A DNA stretch of 64,000 nt, from assembly GCF_018599185.1 (NCBI RefSeq), contig NZ_JAHFVL010000001.1, positions 2,170,001 to 2,234,000 of the forward strand, read 5' to 3'. A model generated the notes under the pieces. The model ran no database searches. It saw nothing but the letters and a program-made list of their open reading frames with translations, and was not told the DNA's origin. The translations under genes were made by a program, and so were the position numbers. This DNA is from Rhodanobacter sp. LX-99 (GTDB lineage: Bacteria > Pseudomonadota > Gammaproteobacteria > Xanthomonadales > Rhodanobacteraceae). How positions within the stretch are numbered: position 1 is the first letter of the stretch; every line of letters starts with the position of its first letter. This document shows positions 7,691-15,774 of this stretch, piece by piece.

Positions 7691-10156
7691 TCAGAATTTC
7701 GCACGCAACTCCACGCCCACCATGCGCGGCGGCGTGATGCTGGCGTACGGGGTGCCAAACACGCTGGCGGAGATGTTGCTTACACCCGTGACGTAGCGCT
7801 TGTCGAACACGTTGTTGGCATAGACCGCGACGCCCCAATGATCGTTCGCCGAACTCCAGTCCAGCCGCGCATCGGTGCGTTGCTGGCTGCTGCCGGTGCT
7901 GAAGTTCGGGCTGATCTGGCAGGTGCCCTGCAGCTGCGAGTCGCGGTTGCAGCGCGATTCGCCGCGGAACGCATGGTTGAGGTTGAACGCGAGGTTGCCG
8001 CCGGCCACCGCGTGCCAGGTGTAGCCGAGGCTGGCGGCGAAGGAAAACTTCGGCTCGCCGGTGGGCTGGCCCGACAGGTCGACGCCGGAGGCCGCCACGG
8101 CCTTGCTGTAGGTGGCGTCGATGTAGGCGCCGGTAAGGCCCAGCTGCAGGTCGGTCAGCGGCTGCCACTGCAGTTCCAGTTCCGCCCCGCGCGCTTCCTG
8201 GTCGGTGCTGCTGACCAGGTAGCGCGGCACGCCGGAGCCGGCGGTGTTCGGATCCAGGGTCAGCGCCTGGCGGTTGCTGTACTTGTAGTGGTAGACCGAA
8301 CCGTTGAGCAGCAGGTGATGTTCGGGGAACACCGTCTTCAGGCCGGCCTCGTAGTTCCACACCTTCTCCGGCTCGAAGCGCGAGCCCACCTGCACGCTGT
8401 TGTAGCCGCCGGCCTTGTAGCCCTTGGTGACCGAGACGTAGCCCATCACGTCCGGGGTGAACTTGTAGTCGAGCACGGCGCGCGGGCTGAAGTCGCTCCA
8501 GCTGTCGTCGAATTGCACCGGGATGCCGACCGCGTCGGTGAAGATGATGTTGCTGCCGAACGCGGCCAGCGCGTACTGCGCCTCGGGCGGCAGCATGTCG
8601 ATGACGCCGGCCTGCGCCAGCCCCGCGATGGTGGCGTCGAACTCGTCGGCGCGGCGCGGCATGTTGTACCAGGAGAAGGTCTTCTGGTCGCGCGTGTAGC
8701 GGATGCCGGTGGTGAGGTTGAGCCGGTCGTTGAGGTGCCAGATCACGTCGCCGAACGCGGCGTAGGCCTTGAAGCGGCCGGTGTTGCTGATCGCCTCGTG
8801 CCACGGATCGCCGAGCAGGGTGTACGGCAGGCCCATCGCGGCCAGGCCGTTGCTGATGTCGGTCAGCGGATGGCCCACGCCCATCACGTTGCCGGCGAGG
8901 GTGTCGATGCTGTCGGTGAACACGTTGGTCTGGCTGGTCTGGCGCGCCCGCTCGTCGTAATAGCTGGCTCCGCCCACCCAGTCGGTCAGGTCGTTGCTGC
9001 CGCTGAACTTGAATTCCTGGTACCAGCTCGCGTTGTGCTCGAGGTTGGCGGTGTCGAGGTAGCTGACGATGTGGTTGGTGCCGTCGTAGTCGCCGCGGTT
9101 CTCGGTGTCGAAGCGGCGCCAGGCGGTGGTCGAGACCAGGCTGCCCCAGGCGAACGAGTGGTCCACGCTCAGCGTGGCGCCGTCGAACTTGCGCTTCTCC
9201 ACCGCGCCGACCGCGTCGTTGTAGAGCGGCGCGTGCAGCGGGTTCAGGTAGTTCGCCGGATCGGGCGGGTACGGCGGGTGCTGCTGCGGATCGTTCGACA
9301 ACGGGATCAGGCCGATGGCCGGCTTCGGCAGCTGCTTGAGGTTCTCGTGATCCCACGACAGCAGCACGCGGGTGTTGTCGGAGAGATTCCAGCGCCACAC
9401 CGTGCGGGTGCCGAAATCGTGGTCGCCGCCGTAGGTCTTGCCGCTGGCGGCGTCGGTGATCCAGCCGTCGCTGCGGTTGCTGTAGCTGCTGAAGCGCAGC
9501 GCCATGTCGTCGTTGAGCGGCACGTTGACCAGGCCGTCCAGGTACTGCCGGCCATAGTTGCCCACGCGGGCGCGCACGCGGCCCTCGAAATGGTCGCCCG
9601 GCTCGTTGGTGACGATCGAGATCGCGCCGGCCGCCGCGTTGCGGCCGAACAGGGTGCCTTGCGGGCCCTTCAGCACCTCGATCCGCTGGATGTCGTTGAA
9701 CGCGAGCAGGGCGGCGCCGGAGCGCGCCGAATAGACGCCGTCGATGTACACGCCCACGGCCGACTCGGTGCCGATGCCGAAGTCGTCGGTGCTGATGCCG
9801 CGCAATTGATAACTGGGCTGGGTCGGCTGATCGCCGCCGACGACCAGGCCGGGCACGAACAGGCTCATCTTGCTCAGGTCGGTGGCGGCCAGCATGTCGA
9901 CCTGCTTGGCGGTGACGATCTGCAGCGGGATCGGCACCTCCTGCATCTCCTGCGAGCGGCTCTGTGCGGTCACCGTGATCTTGCCGAGCTGGGTGACGCC
10001 CTTGGCCGGGTCGCTCGCCGGCTGTTGTTCGCCGGCATCCTGCGGCGGTGCGTCGGCGCCGAACGCGAGCAGCGGGCTGCCCAGCAACAGCAGGGCGGTG
10101 CCGCCGAACAACAGCCGGCGCAGGCTGATCGAAAGTGGACGTTGACGCATGCTCAT
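7691..10156 (-). CDS. TonB-dependent outer-membrane receptor
   Basis: 821 residues. The signal peptide (LLFGGTALLLLGSPLLAFGADA) is followed by a TonB-box-like segment (GKITVTAQSRSQ), a plug domain with LKGPQGTLFGRNAAAG, and a long beta-barrel ending in a C-terminal aromatic residue (VELRAKF). The length and the plug wording resemble the large group of uncharacterised receptors in sphingomonads and xanthomonads that import hydrophobic or plant-derived organics rather than siderophores. No N-terminal signalling extension for FecR-type control is present. It lies 67 bp downstream of the diheme cytochrome gene and 7 bp upstream of the aldehyde dehydrogenase, implying one transcription unit. Confidence 0.93.
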   Translation of the reverse strand: MSMRQRPLSISLRRLLFGGTALLLLGSPLLAFGADAPPQDAGEQQPASDPAKGVTQLGKITVTAQSRSQEMQEVPIPLQIVTAKQVDMLAATDLSKMSLFVPGLVVGGDQPTQPSYQLRGISTDDFGIGTESAVGVYIDGVYSARSGAALLAFNDIQRIEVLKGPQGTLFGRNAAAGAISIVTNEPGDHFEGRVRARVGNYGRQYLDGLVNVPLNDDMALRFSSYSNRSDGWITDAASGKTYGGDHDFGTRTVWRWNLSDNTRVLLSWDHENLKQLPKPAIGLIPLSNDPQQHPPYPPDPANYLNPLHAPLYNDAVGAVEKRKFDGATLSVDHSFAWGSLVSTTAWRRFDTENRGDYDGTNHIVSYLDTANLEHNASWYQEFKFSGSNDLTDWVGGASYYDERARQTSQTNVFTDSIDTLAGNVMGVGHPLTDISNGLAAMGLPYTLLGDPWHEAISNTGRFKAYAAFGDVIWHLNDRLNLTTGIRYTRDQKTFSWYNMPRRADEFDATIAGLAQAGVIDMLPPEAQYALAAFGSNIIFTDAVGIPVQFDDSWSDFSPRAVLDYKFTPDVMGYVSVTKGYKAGGYNSVQVGSRFEPEKVWNYEAGLKTVFPEHHLLLNGSVYHYKYSNRQALTLDPNTAGSGVPRYLVSSTDQEARGAELELQWQPLTDLQLGLTGAYIDATYSKAVAASGVDLSGQPTGEPKFSFAASLGYTWHAVAGGNLAFNLNHAFRGESRCNRDSQLQGTCQISPNFSTGSSQQRTDARLDWSSANDHWGVAVYANNVFDKRYVTGVSNISASVFGTPYASITPPRMVGVELRAKF

Positions 10157-10223
10157 TCGGTGCTCTCCCCTTGCATCGGATCGCGCGGCTGCGGGCAGCC
10201 GCGTACAGGTGTCGCGTGCGGAA

Positions 10224-11375
10224 TCAGCGGATCGCCACGCAGCTCCCCGGCTGCGCCGCGATCCACGCCTTGATCAATGCCACGCCTTCGCGGTGCACGG
10301 TGCTGCGGCCGAGCTCCGGCATCATCACGCCCGGCTCCTTCGACGCCAGCCGGTACGGCAGGATCGACTCGTCCGGCTGGCCCGGCACGATGTCGAAGAA
10401 GTGGTCGCCGGTGCCCTGGCCGGCCGCGGTCGGCGGCTTGCAGATGCCGAGATGGCGGTCTTCCGGCGTGCCGGCGTCGAGCGTGAGGCCGGTGGTGTTC
10501 GCCGCGCCGTTCGCGTTGTGGCAATGGCCGCAGTTGATGTCGAGGTAGGCGCGTGCGCGTGCGTCCAGCGTGGCGTGGGTGTCTTCCCAGTTCGCATCGC
10601 GCGGCACCTCGGCCAGGGCCGGCAGGCCGCTGAGGTAGCCGAGCTTGGCCAGGTGTTCGAGCTGGTTCGCAGGGCCGTCGGCGTAGTGGTAGTCCTTGTT
10701 GATGTGGCGCGCCTTCGGGCCGATCGGGTGCACCTTGCGGTCGATCCAGTCCTGTGCGTGGCAGCTCTGGCACTGGCTCTCGTCGGGTACCACGTAGTTG
10801 AAGTCCTCGCGCGCGTTGTCCGCGCCGACCAGGGTCAGCGGCAGCACCGCGCCGGTGCGCGCCAGGGTGGCTTCGGTCTGCGCGTCGTTCCACACGTACG
10901 GGATCGCCGCCCAGCCGTCCTTGCGATGCACCAGGATGCGCGTCTCGATCAGGCGCACGTTCGCCATGTCGAGTCCCTGGCCGGCGAAGTCGCGGGAATA
11001 GTCGTCGTTGCGCGCCACGTCGCCGGGCTTGCCGTCGGCCGCGCGCGGGTAATAGAACGTCTTGCTGATCACCGTGCCGACCGGGAAGTCCAGCGTGTCG
11101 GTGGGGTGGTACTGCGCCGTCGTGCCCTTCGGCATCCACACCGTGCGCAGCTTGTGCGCGTAGTCGGTGAACAGCGGCGTGTTGAGGTCGTACGGCACCA
11201 CGCCGTCGTTGAGTTGCAGCTTGCCGTCGCGCACCTCGACCACGTGCCAGTCGCCGAGTTTCGGCGGGCGGCCGTCGGCATGGAACGCCACCGGCGGCAT
11301 GCCGCGCTGGCAGCCGGTCAGCAGCAACAGGGCGAGCAAGGGCCATGCGGGTCTTGCGAACGGCATTGCCCTCAT
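10224..11375 (-). CDS. SO2930-family diheme c-type cytochrome lipoprotein
   Basis: 383 residues starting [14 protein letters not shown], overlapping the upstream beta-helix stop codon by ATGA, which indicates translational coupling. The N-terminus ends in a lipobox (LLLLTGC), so the protein is lipid-anchored. Two haem-binding motifs are visible, CQSCH near residue 202 and CGHCH near residue 282, with candidate distal ligands in GVMMPELGRS. The layout matches the family known as SO2930 or TIGR03806, which is usually found beside a TIGR03805-type parallel beta-helix protein, as here. A role in periplasmic electron transfer or dehydrogenation is inferred; no substrate is known. A longer reading frame extends upstream to 12662, but that part is only a shadow of the beta-helix gene. 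Confidence 0.88.
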   Translation of the reverse strand: MRAMPFARPAWPLLALLLLTGCQRGMPPVAFHADGRPPKLGDWHVVEVRDGKLQLNDGVVPYDLNTPLFTDYAHKLRTVWMPKGTTAQYHPTDTLDFPVGTVISKTFYYPRAADGKPGDVARNDDYSRDFAGQGLDMANVRLIETRILVHRKDGWAAIPYVWNDAQTEATLARTGAVLPLTLVGADNAREDFNYVVPDESQCQSCHAQDWIDRKVHPIGPKARHINKDYHYADGPANQLEHLAKLGYLSGLPALAEVPRDANWEDTHATLDARARAYLDINCGHCHNANGAANTTGLTLDAGTPEDRHLGICKPPTAAGQGTGDHFFDIVPGQPDESILPYRLASKEPGVMMPELGRSTVHREGVALIKAWIAAQPGSCVAIR

Positions 11376-12607
11376 GCCTTCGGTTCCGGGTCCAGCACCA
11401 CCGACGGCAGTTTCGGCAGCGTGCACTGGTACGGTTTCATGTCGGTGCCGGGGTTCTTGTAGCCGTTCGGGCCGTCGGCATTGAGCACGCCGCTGACGTC
11501 CTGGATGCAGATGCGATCGGCCGGCGGCGGCAGCCCGTCGACCAGATCCTTCTTGTCGAAGTAGCCGTCCCACAGCACGTCGGGAAAGTGGCCGGTGAGA
11601 CCGTAGACGGCGGTCTTCAGCATCTTGAAATCGACGCCGTCGGGCGAATCCCCGCCGCCCTTGAGGCGGTTGCCGTAGACGTAGATGCCCTTCGGGTACG
11701 GGTTGTAGTCGGCGGCGACGCCGCGGGTGTTGTAGTAGTTGGTGGAGAAGTAGCTGGAGATGATCACGTTCGCCGTCTTGTGGTCGGCGATGTCGTTGTC
11801 GAAGATCTCCACCTTGTCGTTCGAGTTCACCACCACGCCGGAGCCCGCCGGCACGCTGGCCACCGCGGCGCCCTTGGCGGCGAAGTTGCCGGTGTTGTTC
11901 GCATACACCTTGTTCTTGAACACGCGGGTGCTGTGGCCTTCCTGCGACAGGTTCGGCATGTTGAACACCAGGATGCCGCCGGTGTTGTTGGTGGCGGTGT
12001 TGCCGTAGACGTCGGCATGCACCGAGTTCTCGATCTCCACCCCGGCCACGTTGTACTCGGCGCGGTTGTTGCGCACGATGATGTTGTCCGACTGGCCCAC
12101 GTAGATGCCGGCGTCGGAGGCGCCGATCACCACCGAATTCTCGATCAGCACGTTGTGCGTCTTCACCGGGTACAGGCCGTAGGCGCCGTTGGTGGTCTTC
12201 GGGCCGCCGGTCCATTCGATGCGCACGCCGCGGATGGTGATGTTCCTGCCCTGGTTGATCTTCAGCGCGTCGCCCTTGGTGTCTTCCAGCGCCAGGTTCT
12301 CGATGGTGAAGTCGCTGGCGTTCACCAGCAGGCCTTCCGGCCCCACCACCTGGCCCTTGAACGACAGCACGGTCTTGTCCATGCCGGCGCCGCGGATGGT
12401 GACGCCGTCGGTGCGCAGGCTGAGGCCGCGCTTGAGCGCGTAGTGCCCGGCCGGAATGTCGATCACGCTGCCGGGCTTGGCGTCCAGCAGCTGCTCCTGC
12501 AGCTTCGCCTCGAAACTGGCGTCGGTCGTGTTCTGCGGTGCCGGTTCGGATTTGCCGCAACCGGCGAGCGCGGCGGCGACGGCCACGCTGATGAACAGCT
12601 TGCGCAT
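11372..12607 (-). CDS. Lipoprotein with right-handed parallel beta-helix
   Basis: 411 residues from ATG 12607, with GGGGAG nine bases upstream. The signal sequence ends in a lipobox (VAAALAGC), so it is a lipoprotein. The body shows the spaced N-I-x-I and V-N-x repeat pattern of parallel beta-helix proteins (for example [42 protein letters not shown]), like TIGR03805 and NosD/PbH1 proteins. Such folds bind or cleave polysaccharides, or act as carriers, but no lyase or hydrolase active site is evident. Its stop overlaps the diheme cytochrome start, a pairing conserved in other proteobacteria, so the two probably act together in the periplasm. Confidence 0.88.
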   Translation of the reverse strand: MRKLFISVAVAAALAGCGKSEPAPQNTTDASFEAKLQEQLLDAKPGSVIDIPAGHYALKRGLSLRTDGVTIRGAGMDKTVLSFKGQVVGPEGLLVNASDFTIENLALEDTKGDALKINQGRNITIRGVRIEWTGGPKTTNGAYGLYPVKTHNVLIENSVVIGASDAGIYVGQSDNIIVRNNRAEYNVAGVEIENSVHADVYGNTATNNTGGILVFNMPNLSQEGHSTRVFKNKVYANNTGNFAAKGAAVASVPAGSGVVVNSNDKVEIFDNDIADHKTANVIISSYFSTNYYNTRGVAADYNPYPKGIYVYGNRLKGGGDSPDGVDFKMLKTAVYGLTGHFPDVLWDGYFDKKDLVDGLPPPADRICIQDVSGVLNADGPNGYKNPGTDMKPYQCTLPKLPSVVLDPEPKA

Positions 12608-12680
12608 GATCTTGAACTCCCCATTCGGATCGGATGCCGCGAATGGCTCCACTGTCCCTCAATCCGCCGCCAAGGGGGAG

Positions 12681-12717
12681 GGCAAAACGGCCAGGGAGTG
12701 GGGGGCAGAACGGCCAG
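12681..12717 (-). promoter_or_regulatory. Tandem direct repeats, candidate AraC-family operator
   Basis: Two 14-bp direct repeats, GGCAAAACGGCCAG (12681-12694) and GGCAGAACGGCCAG (12704-12717), differ at one base and are spaced 23 bp start to start, about two helical turns. They lie between the AraC-type gene and the beta-helix gene, about 75 bp above the latter's start codon. AraC/XylS activators typically bind tandem direct repeats placed just upstream of the -35 region. I see no clean sigma-70 boxes between the repeats and the gene, as expected for an activator-dependent promoter. Confidence 0.55.
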
Positions 12718-12735
12718 AAGGGCGGAATCGGCCGG

Positions 12736-13821
12736 TCAGGCGGTGGCGCGGCGGGCGTCCTGCGGCGGCATGCCGGTCCAGCGCTTGAACGCGCGGCGGA
12801 ACTCGCGCGGGTCGCTGAAGCCGACCTCGTTGCCGACCTGGGCCACGCTGAGCGTGCCGGCCTGCAGCAGTTGCAGCGCGCGTTCGGCGCGCACGCGGTC
12901 GTGGATCTCGCGGAAGATGCGCCCGCTCTCGGCCAGCTTGCGCCGCAACGACCGCTCGCTGAGGTTGAGCGTGCGCGCCACGTCGTTGAGCTTCGGCTGC
13001 TGCGGCAGCTGGCTGCGCAGCAGCCGTTCCACGGCGGCGACGATTTCCTGGTGCGGCTCGCCGCCGTCCGGGGTGCGTTGCTGCGCGCACAGCGCCAGCG
13101 CCTGCTTCGCGGTGAGCGGGTTGTAGCCGGGCAGCGGACGGGCCAGCCACTGCACGTCGAGGATCAGCCGGTTGCGCGTTGCGCCGAAGCGCACCGCGCA
13201 TTCGAACAGCGCGGCGTACTCGGCGGCGTAGGCGGGTTGCGGGTAGGCGAGTTCGACGCGCAGCGGACGCAGTTCCGGCCCCACCAGTTCGCGCGCGATC
13301 ATCAGGCAGCTGGCGAACAGTTCCTCGCAGAAGAACGGCATCAGTTCGGTGTCGCCGAAGCGCGGCCACGCCACCAGCGCCACTTCGCGCTCGCTGACCG
13401 GCTCGACGCCCACGTCGAGCAGGCAGCCGCAGATCTTGTGATGGGCGATGCCGGCGAACATCGCGTCGCCCAGCGTGCGCGAGGTCATCATCGCCAGGCC
13501 GAGCAGGCCGAAGCCGCCGATGGTGCCCTCGCGGCCGATGCGCAGGCCCGCGTCGGGCACGTCCAGCGCCTGCAGCGCACGGCGTACGAAGCTGGCGGCC
13601 TGGCGATACGACACGCGCAGCGCGGGGTCGGCGATCTGCGCGCGGTTCAGCGCCAGTCCGGCGAACCAGGGACGGCTGTCGATGCCGCGCGCATCCGCCA
13701 ACTGCACCAGGTACAGCAGCTTGTTCGGCGGGAACTCCGCCGCGGTGTAGCGCGGGTCGTCGCTCGCCAGCGACGCGCCGGCGGCAGGTGATGGGCCGAT
13801 CATGCCGGCGGGACGTGCCAT
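12736..13821 (-). CDS. AraC-family transcriptional regulator (Arabinose_bd-type N-terminus)
   Basis: 361 residues from ATG 13821, with GGAG about ten bases upstream; a second in-frame ATG at 13803 is possible. The N-terminal ~200 residues match the effector domain found in OruR/ArgR-type AraC regulators (PPNKLLYLVQLADARGID, GGFGLLGLAMMTSRTLGDA). The C-terminal ~100 residues hold two helix-turn-helix units, with ARTLNLSERSLRRKLAESG and VGNEVGFSDPREFRRAFKRW. It probably activates the downstream beta-helix/cytochrome/TonB/aldehyde dehydrogenase genes through the tandem repeats just past its stop codon; the effector is unknown. Confidence 0.9.
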   Translation of the reverse strand: MARPAGMIGPSPAAGASLASDDPRYTAAEFPPNKLLYLVQLADARGIDSRPWFAGLALNRAQIADPALRVSYRQAASFVRRALQALDVPDAGLRIGREGTIGGFGLLGLAMMTSRTLGDAMFAGIAHHKICGCLLDVGVEPVSEREVALVAWPRFGDTELMPFFCEELFASCLMIARELVGPELRPLRVELAYPQPAYAAEYAALFECAVRFGATRNRLILDVQWLARPLPGYNPLTAKQALALCAQQRTPDGGEPHQEIVAAVERLLRSQLPQQPKLNDVARTLNLSERSLRRKLAESGRIFREIHDRVRAERALQLLQAGTLSVAQVGNEVGFSDPREFRRAFKRWTGMPPQDARRATA

Positions 13822-13950
13822 GTTGCGGATGCTCCGACGTAGCCCTGCTGGCACGGGCCAGCGGCAAGGGGTTTCTATAGCATGCGGGCACGGCGTGCCG
13901 TTTGCGCGCCGCACAACATCCGCGTCGCCCGCGCACCGGAGGACACACGC

Positions 13951-14781
13951 ATGCAGCAGCACATTCGACGCCGGTGGCCGTGCCGCTTCGGCCTGATCCT
14001 GGCCGCCGCCACGGTTCTCGGTGGTTGCGCGAACGATGATCGGTCGGCATCGGCTGCCGGCAGCGCGAAGGAAGCGGTCGGCTATCTGGCGCCGGCGCAG
14101 CGGCCGCGGGCCACCGGCGTGCTGCCGCCCGCACCGCAAGCCGGCTCCGCCCGCTACGAGGCGGACCGGCAGATCTTCAAGGCCACCCGCCAACTGCAAG
14201 GCACACCGCGCTGGACGCTGGCGACCGGCGATGCGGACGGCGCCACGCCGGCGATGCTGCGCGGTTTCAGTTGTGCCGTCGGCGTGCCGCTGGATGCGGT
14301 GCAACTGCCGCGACTGGTGAACCTGCTCGACCGCGCCGGCGCGGACGCGGACCACGTCAACACGCCAGTGAAGCAGGCGAACCGGCGCCAGCGTCCGTTC
14401 CAGATCGACGACGGCGCGGTCTGCCAGCCGAAGCCGCAGCTGGCGAAAAGCTTCGACTATCCGTCCGGCCAGGCCACGCTGGGCTGGACGATCGGCCTGA
14501 TCCTGGCCGAGCTGGCACCGGACCGCGCCACCGACATCGACCTGCGCGCCCGCGCCTACGCCGACAGCCGGATGATCTGCGGCGCGCACAACTACAGCGC
14601 GATCGAGGCCGGCGCGATGAATGCCGCGATCGTGGTGGCGGCGCTGCACGCGTCGCCGGCGTTCCGGCAGGACGTCGAGTCGGCGCGGCGCGAGCTGGCC
14701 AGCTATCGCCAATCGACGGCGCCGATCGACGGACAGCAATGCGCGGCGGAGCGGACACTGATCAGCGCTTCGCCGTATTGA
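13951..14781 (+). CDS. PAP2-type (class A) acid phosphatase-like lipoprotein with altered motifs
   Basis: 276 residues from ATG 13951, preceded by GGAGG at 13938-13942. The N-terminus ends in a lipobox-like VLGGCAND, suggesting a lipid anchor. The three phosphatase motifs are recognisable: K-x6-RP (K141, R148, P149), PSG-Q in place of PSG-H (171-174), and S-R-x5-H (S206, R207, H213). The acidic residue normally four positions after that His is Ala217. In characterised class A enzymes the PSGH His is the general acid and the second His is the nucleophile, so activity may be reduced or changed. It reads divergently from the AraC gene, 129 bp apart. Confidence 0.8.
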   Translation: MQQHIRRRWPCRFGLILAAATVLGGCANDDRSASAAGSAKEAVGYLAPAQRPRATGVLPPAPQAGSARYEADRQIFKATRQLQGTPRWTLATGDADGATPAMLRGFSCAVGVPLDAVQLPRLVNLLDRAGADADHVNTPVKQANRRQRPFQIDDGAVCQPKPQLAKSFDYPSGQATLGWTIGLILAELAPDRATDIDLRARAYADSRMICGAHNYSAIEAGAMNAAIVVAALHASPAFRQDVESARRELASYRQSTAPIDGQQCAAERTLISASPY

Positions 14782-14814
14782 TCGCCAGCCGCGTGTGGAC
14801 TGAATTACAACGGG

Positions 14815-15693
14815 TTATGGTTCGTGCCGGAACTGGTCGAAAAACGCGTGATCGATTTCGTAGATGGTCTTCGGCTTCACACCGATACCTGCATCTTGAA
14901 AGAGTTGTACCAATTGTTCGCCGTCGATCAGCTCGATGGGAACCACGCCATCGCGAGATGCTTCGCTCTCTGCATCTGTGGTGAAGCGACCTGTGGTGAT
15001 AAATACGCCTTTCTCGGCACGGCCAAGCAGAGCGTTGCGAAATTCACCTACGGAGCTGCGCGAAACCACATCCTTGAATCGCTTGGCTTGGAATGCCACA
15101 CGCAAACTTACGAACGGGCTTAATCGGAGTAGTCCGTAACCATCAATGCCGCCATCGCGCGAGCGTTGAGTAACCTCAACATCCTCAAACCCGTGCTCGC
15201 GAAGCAATCGACCACAGATCAGCTCAAAGCCATAAGGTGGTAAGCCTTTGAGGACATCCAGAAGATCCAGCTCTTGCGACTCTTCGGGTGGAACGGTATC
15301 TGTGGTTTCAGGTATTGGCAAAGCATCACTTGAAGTGTGCTGCTTGCGCAGAGATTGGCTCGTCCTCACCCGATTCAGGAATATGCTTCGCGCCGCGTCG
15401 TCATCAATCCTGGTTTTCCAGCCTAGTGGGCTCAGTGCCCAGATGCCGCGCTTGCTGTCGTCCAGTAAGCCTTCCCAGACCAAATACTGGCGTGCCCATT
15501 GAACCTGATTGTGGAAGCGGTTGGCACCGGATTTGATCGTGACCTCGGTGATCTCTGGCGGCAGGTGTAGCTCACGCGCGATCCAGTTGGAAACTTCCTT
15601 TGGCCTGGCCGAGCCGCCAAGTGCGCGCAGACAGTCAAGCAGTGGTCCCATCCACTGGACGAATTCGGTCTGGCCCTTCTTGGCTTTCGACAT
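14815..15693 (-). CDS. Mrr-like type IV restriction endonuclease
   Basis: 292 residues from ATG 15693; the frame extends eight codons upstream without a better start. The N-terminal ~90 residues resemble the Mrr_N winged-helix domain (QWMGPLLDCLRALGG ... LLDDSKRGIWALSPLG). The C-terminal half is a PD-(D/E)xK nuclease of the Mrr_cat type: LLREHGFEDVEVTQRSRDGG with D180 and D184, then FQAKRF with Q202 and K204. Mrr proteins cut methylated or foreign DNA. The base composition is visibly lower in GC than the flanking genes, with many A/T-ending codons, so recent acquisition is likely. No methyltransferase or partner gene sits beside it. Confidence 0.85.
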   Translation of the reverse strand: MSKAKKGQTEFVQWMGPLLDCLRALGGSARPKEVSNWIARELHLPPEITEVTIKSGANRFHNQVQWARQYLVWEGLLDDSKRGIWALSPLGWKTRIDDDAARSIFLNRVRTSQSLRKQHTSSDALPIPETTDTVPPEESQELDLLDVLKGLPPYGFELICGRLLREHGFEDVEVTQRSRDGGIDGYGLLRLSPFVSLRVAFQAKRFKDVVSRSSVGEFRNALLGRAEKGVFITTGRFTTDAESEASRDGVVPIELIDGEQLVQLFQDAGIGVKPKTIYEIDHAFFDQFRHEP

Positions 15694-15774
15694 GCTGGAG
15701 GCCCCCTGTGGCCGCATGAACCGTACTCGCAGCCCCGCGTCGTAGCAACGATGCGAGGCCGCTCTTTGGCGAAC

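Noticed and set aside
11376..12662. Upstream extension of the diheme cytochrome frame
   Set aside because: It reads through the beta-helix gene in another frame; the real start overlaps that gene's stop and gives a proper lipobox.
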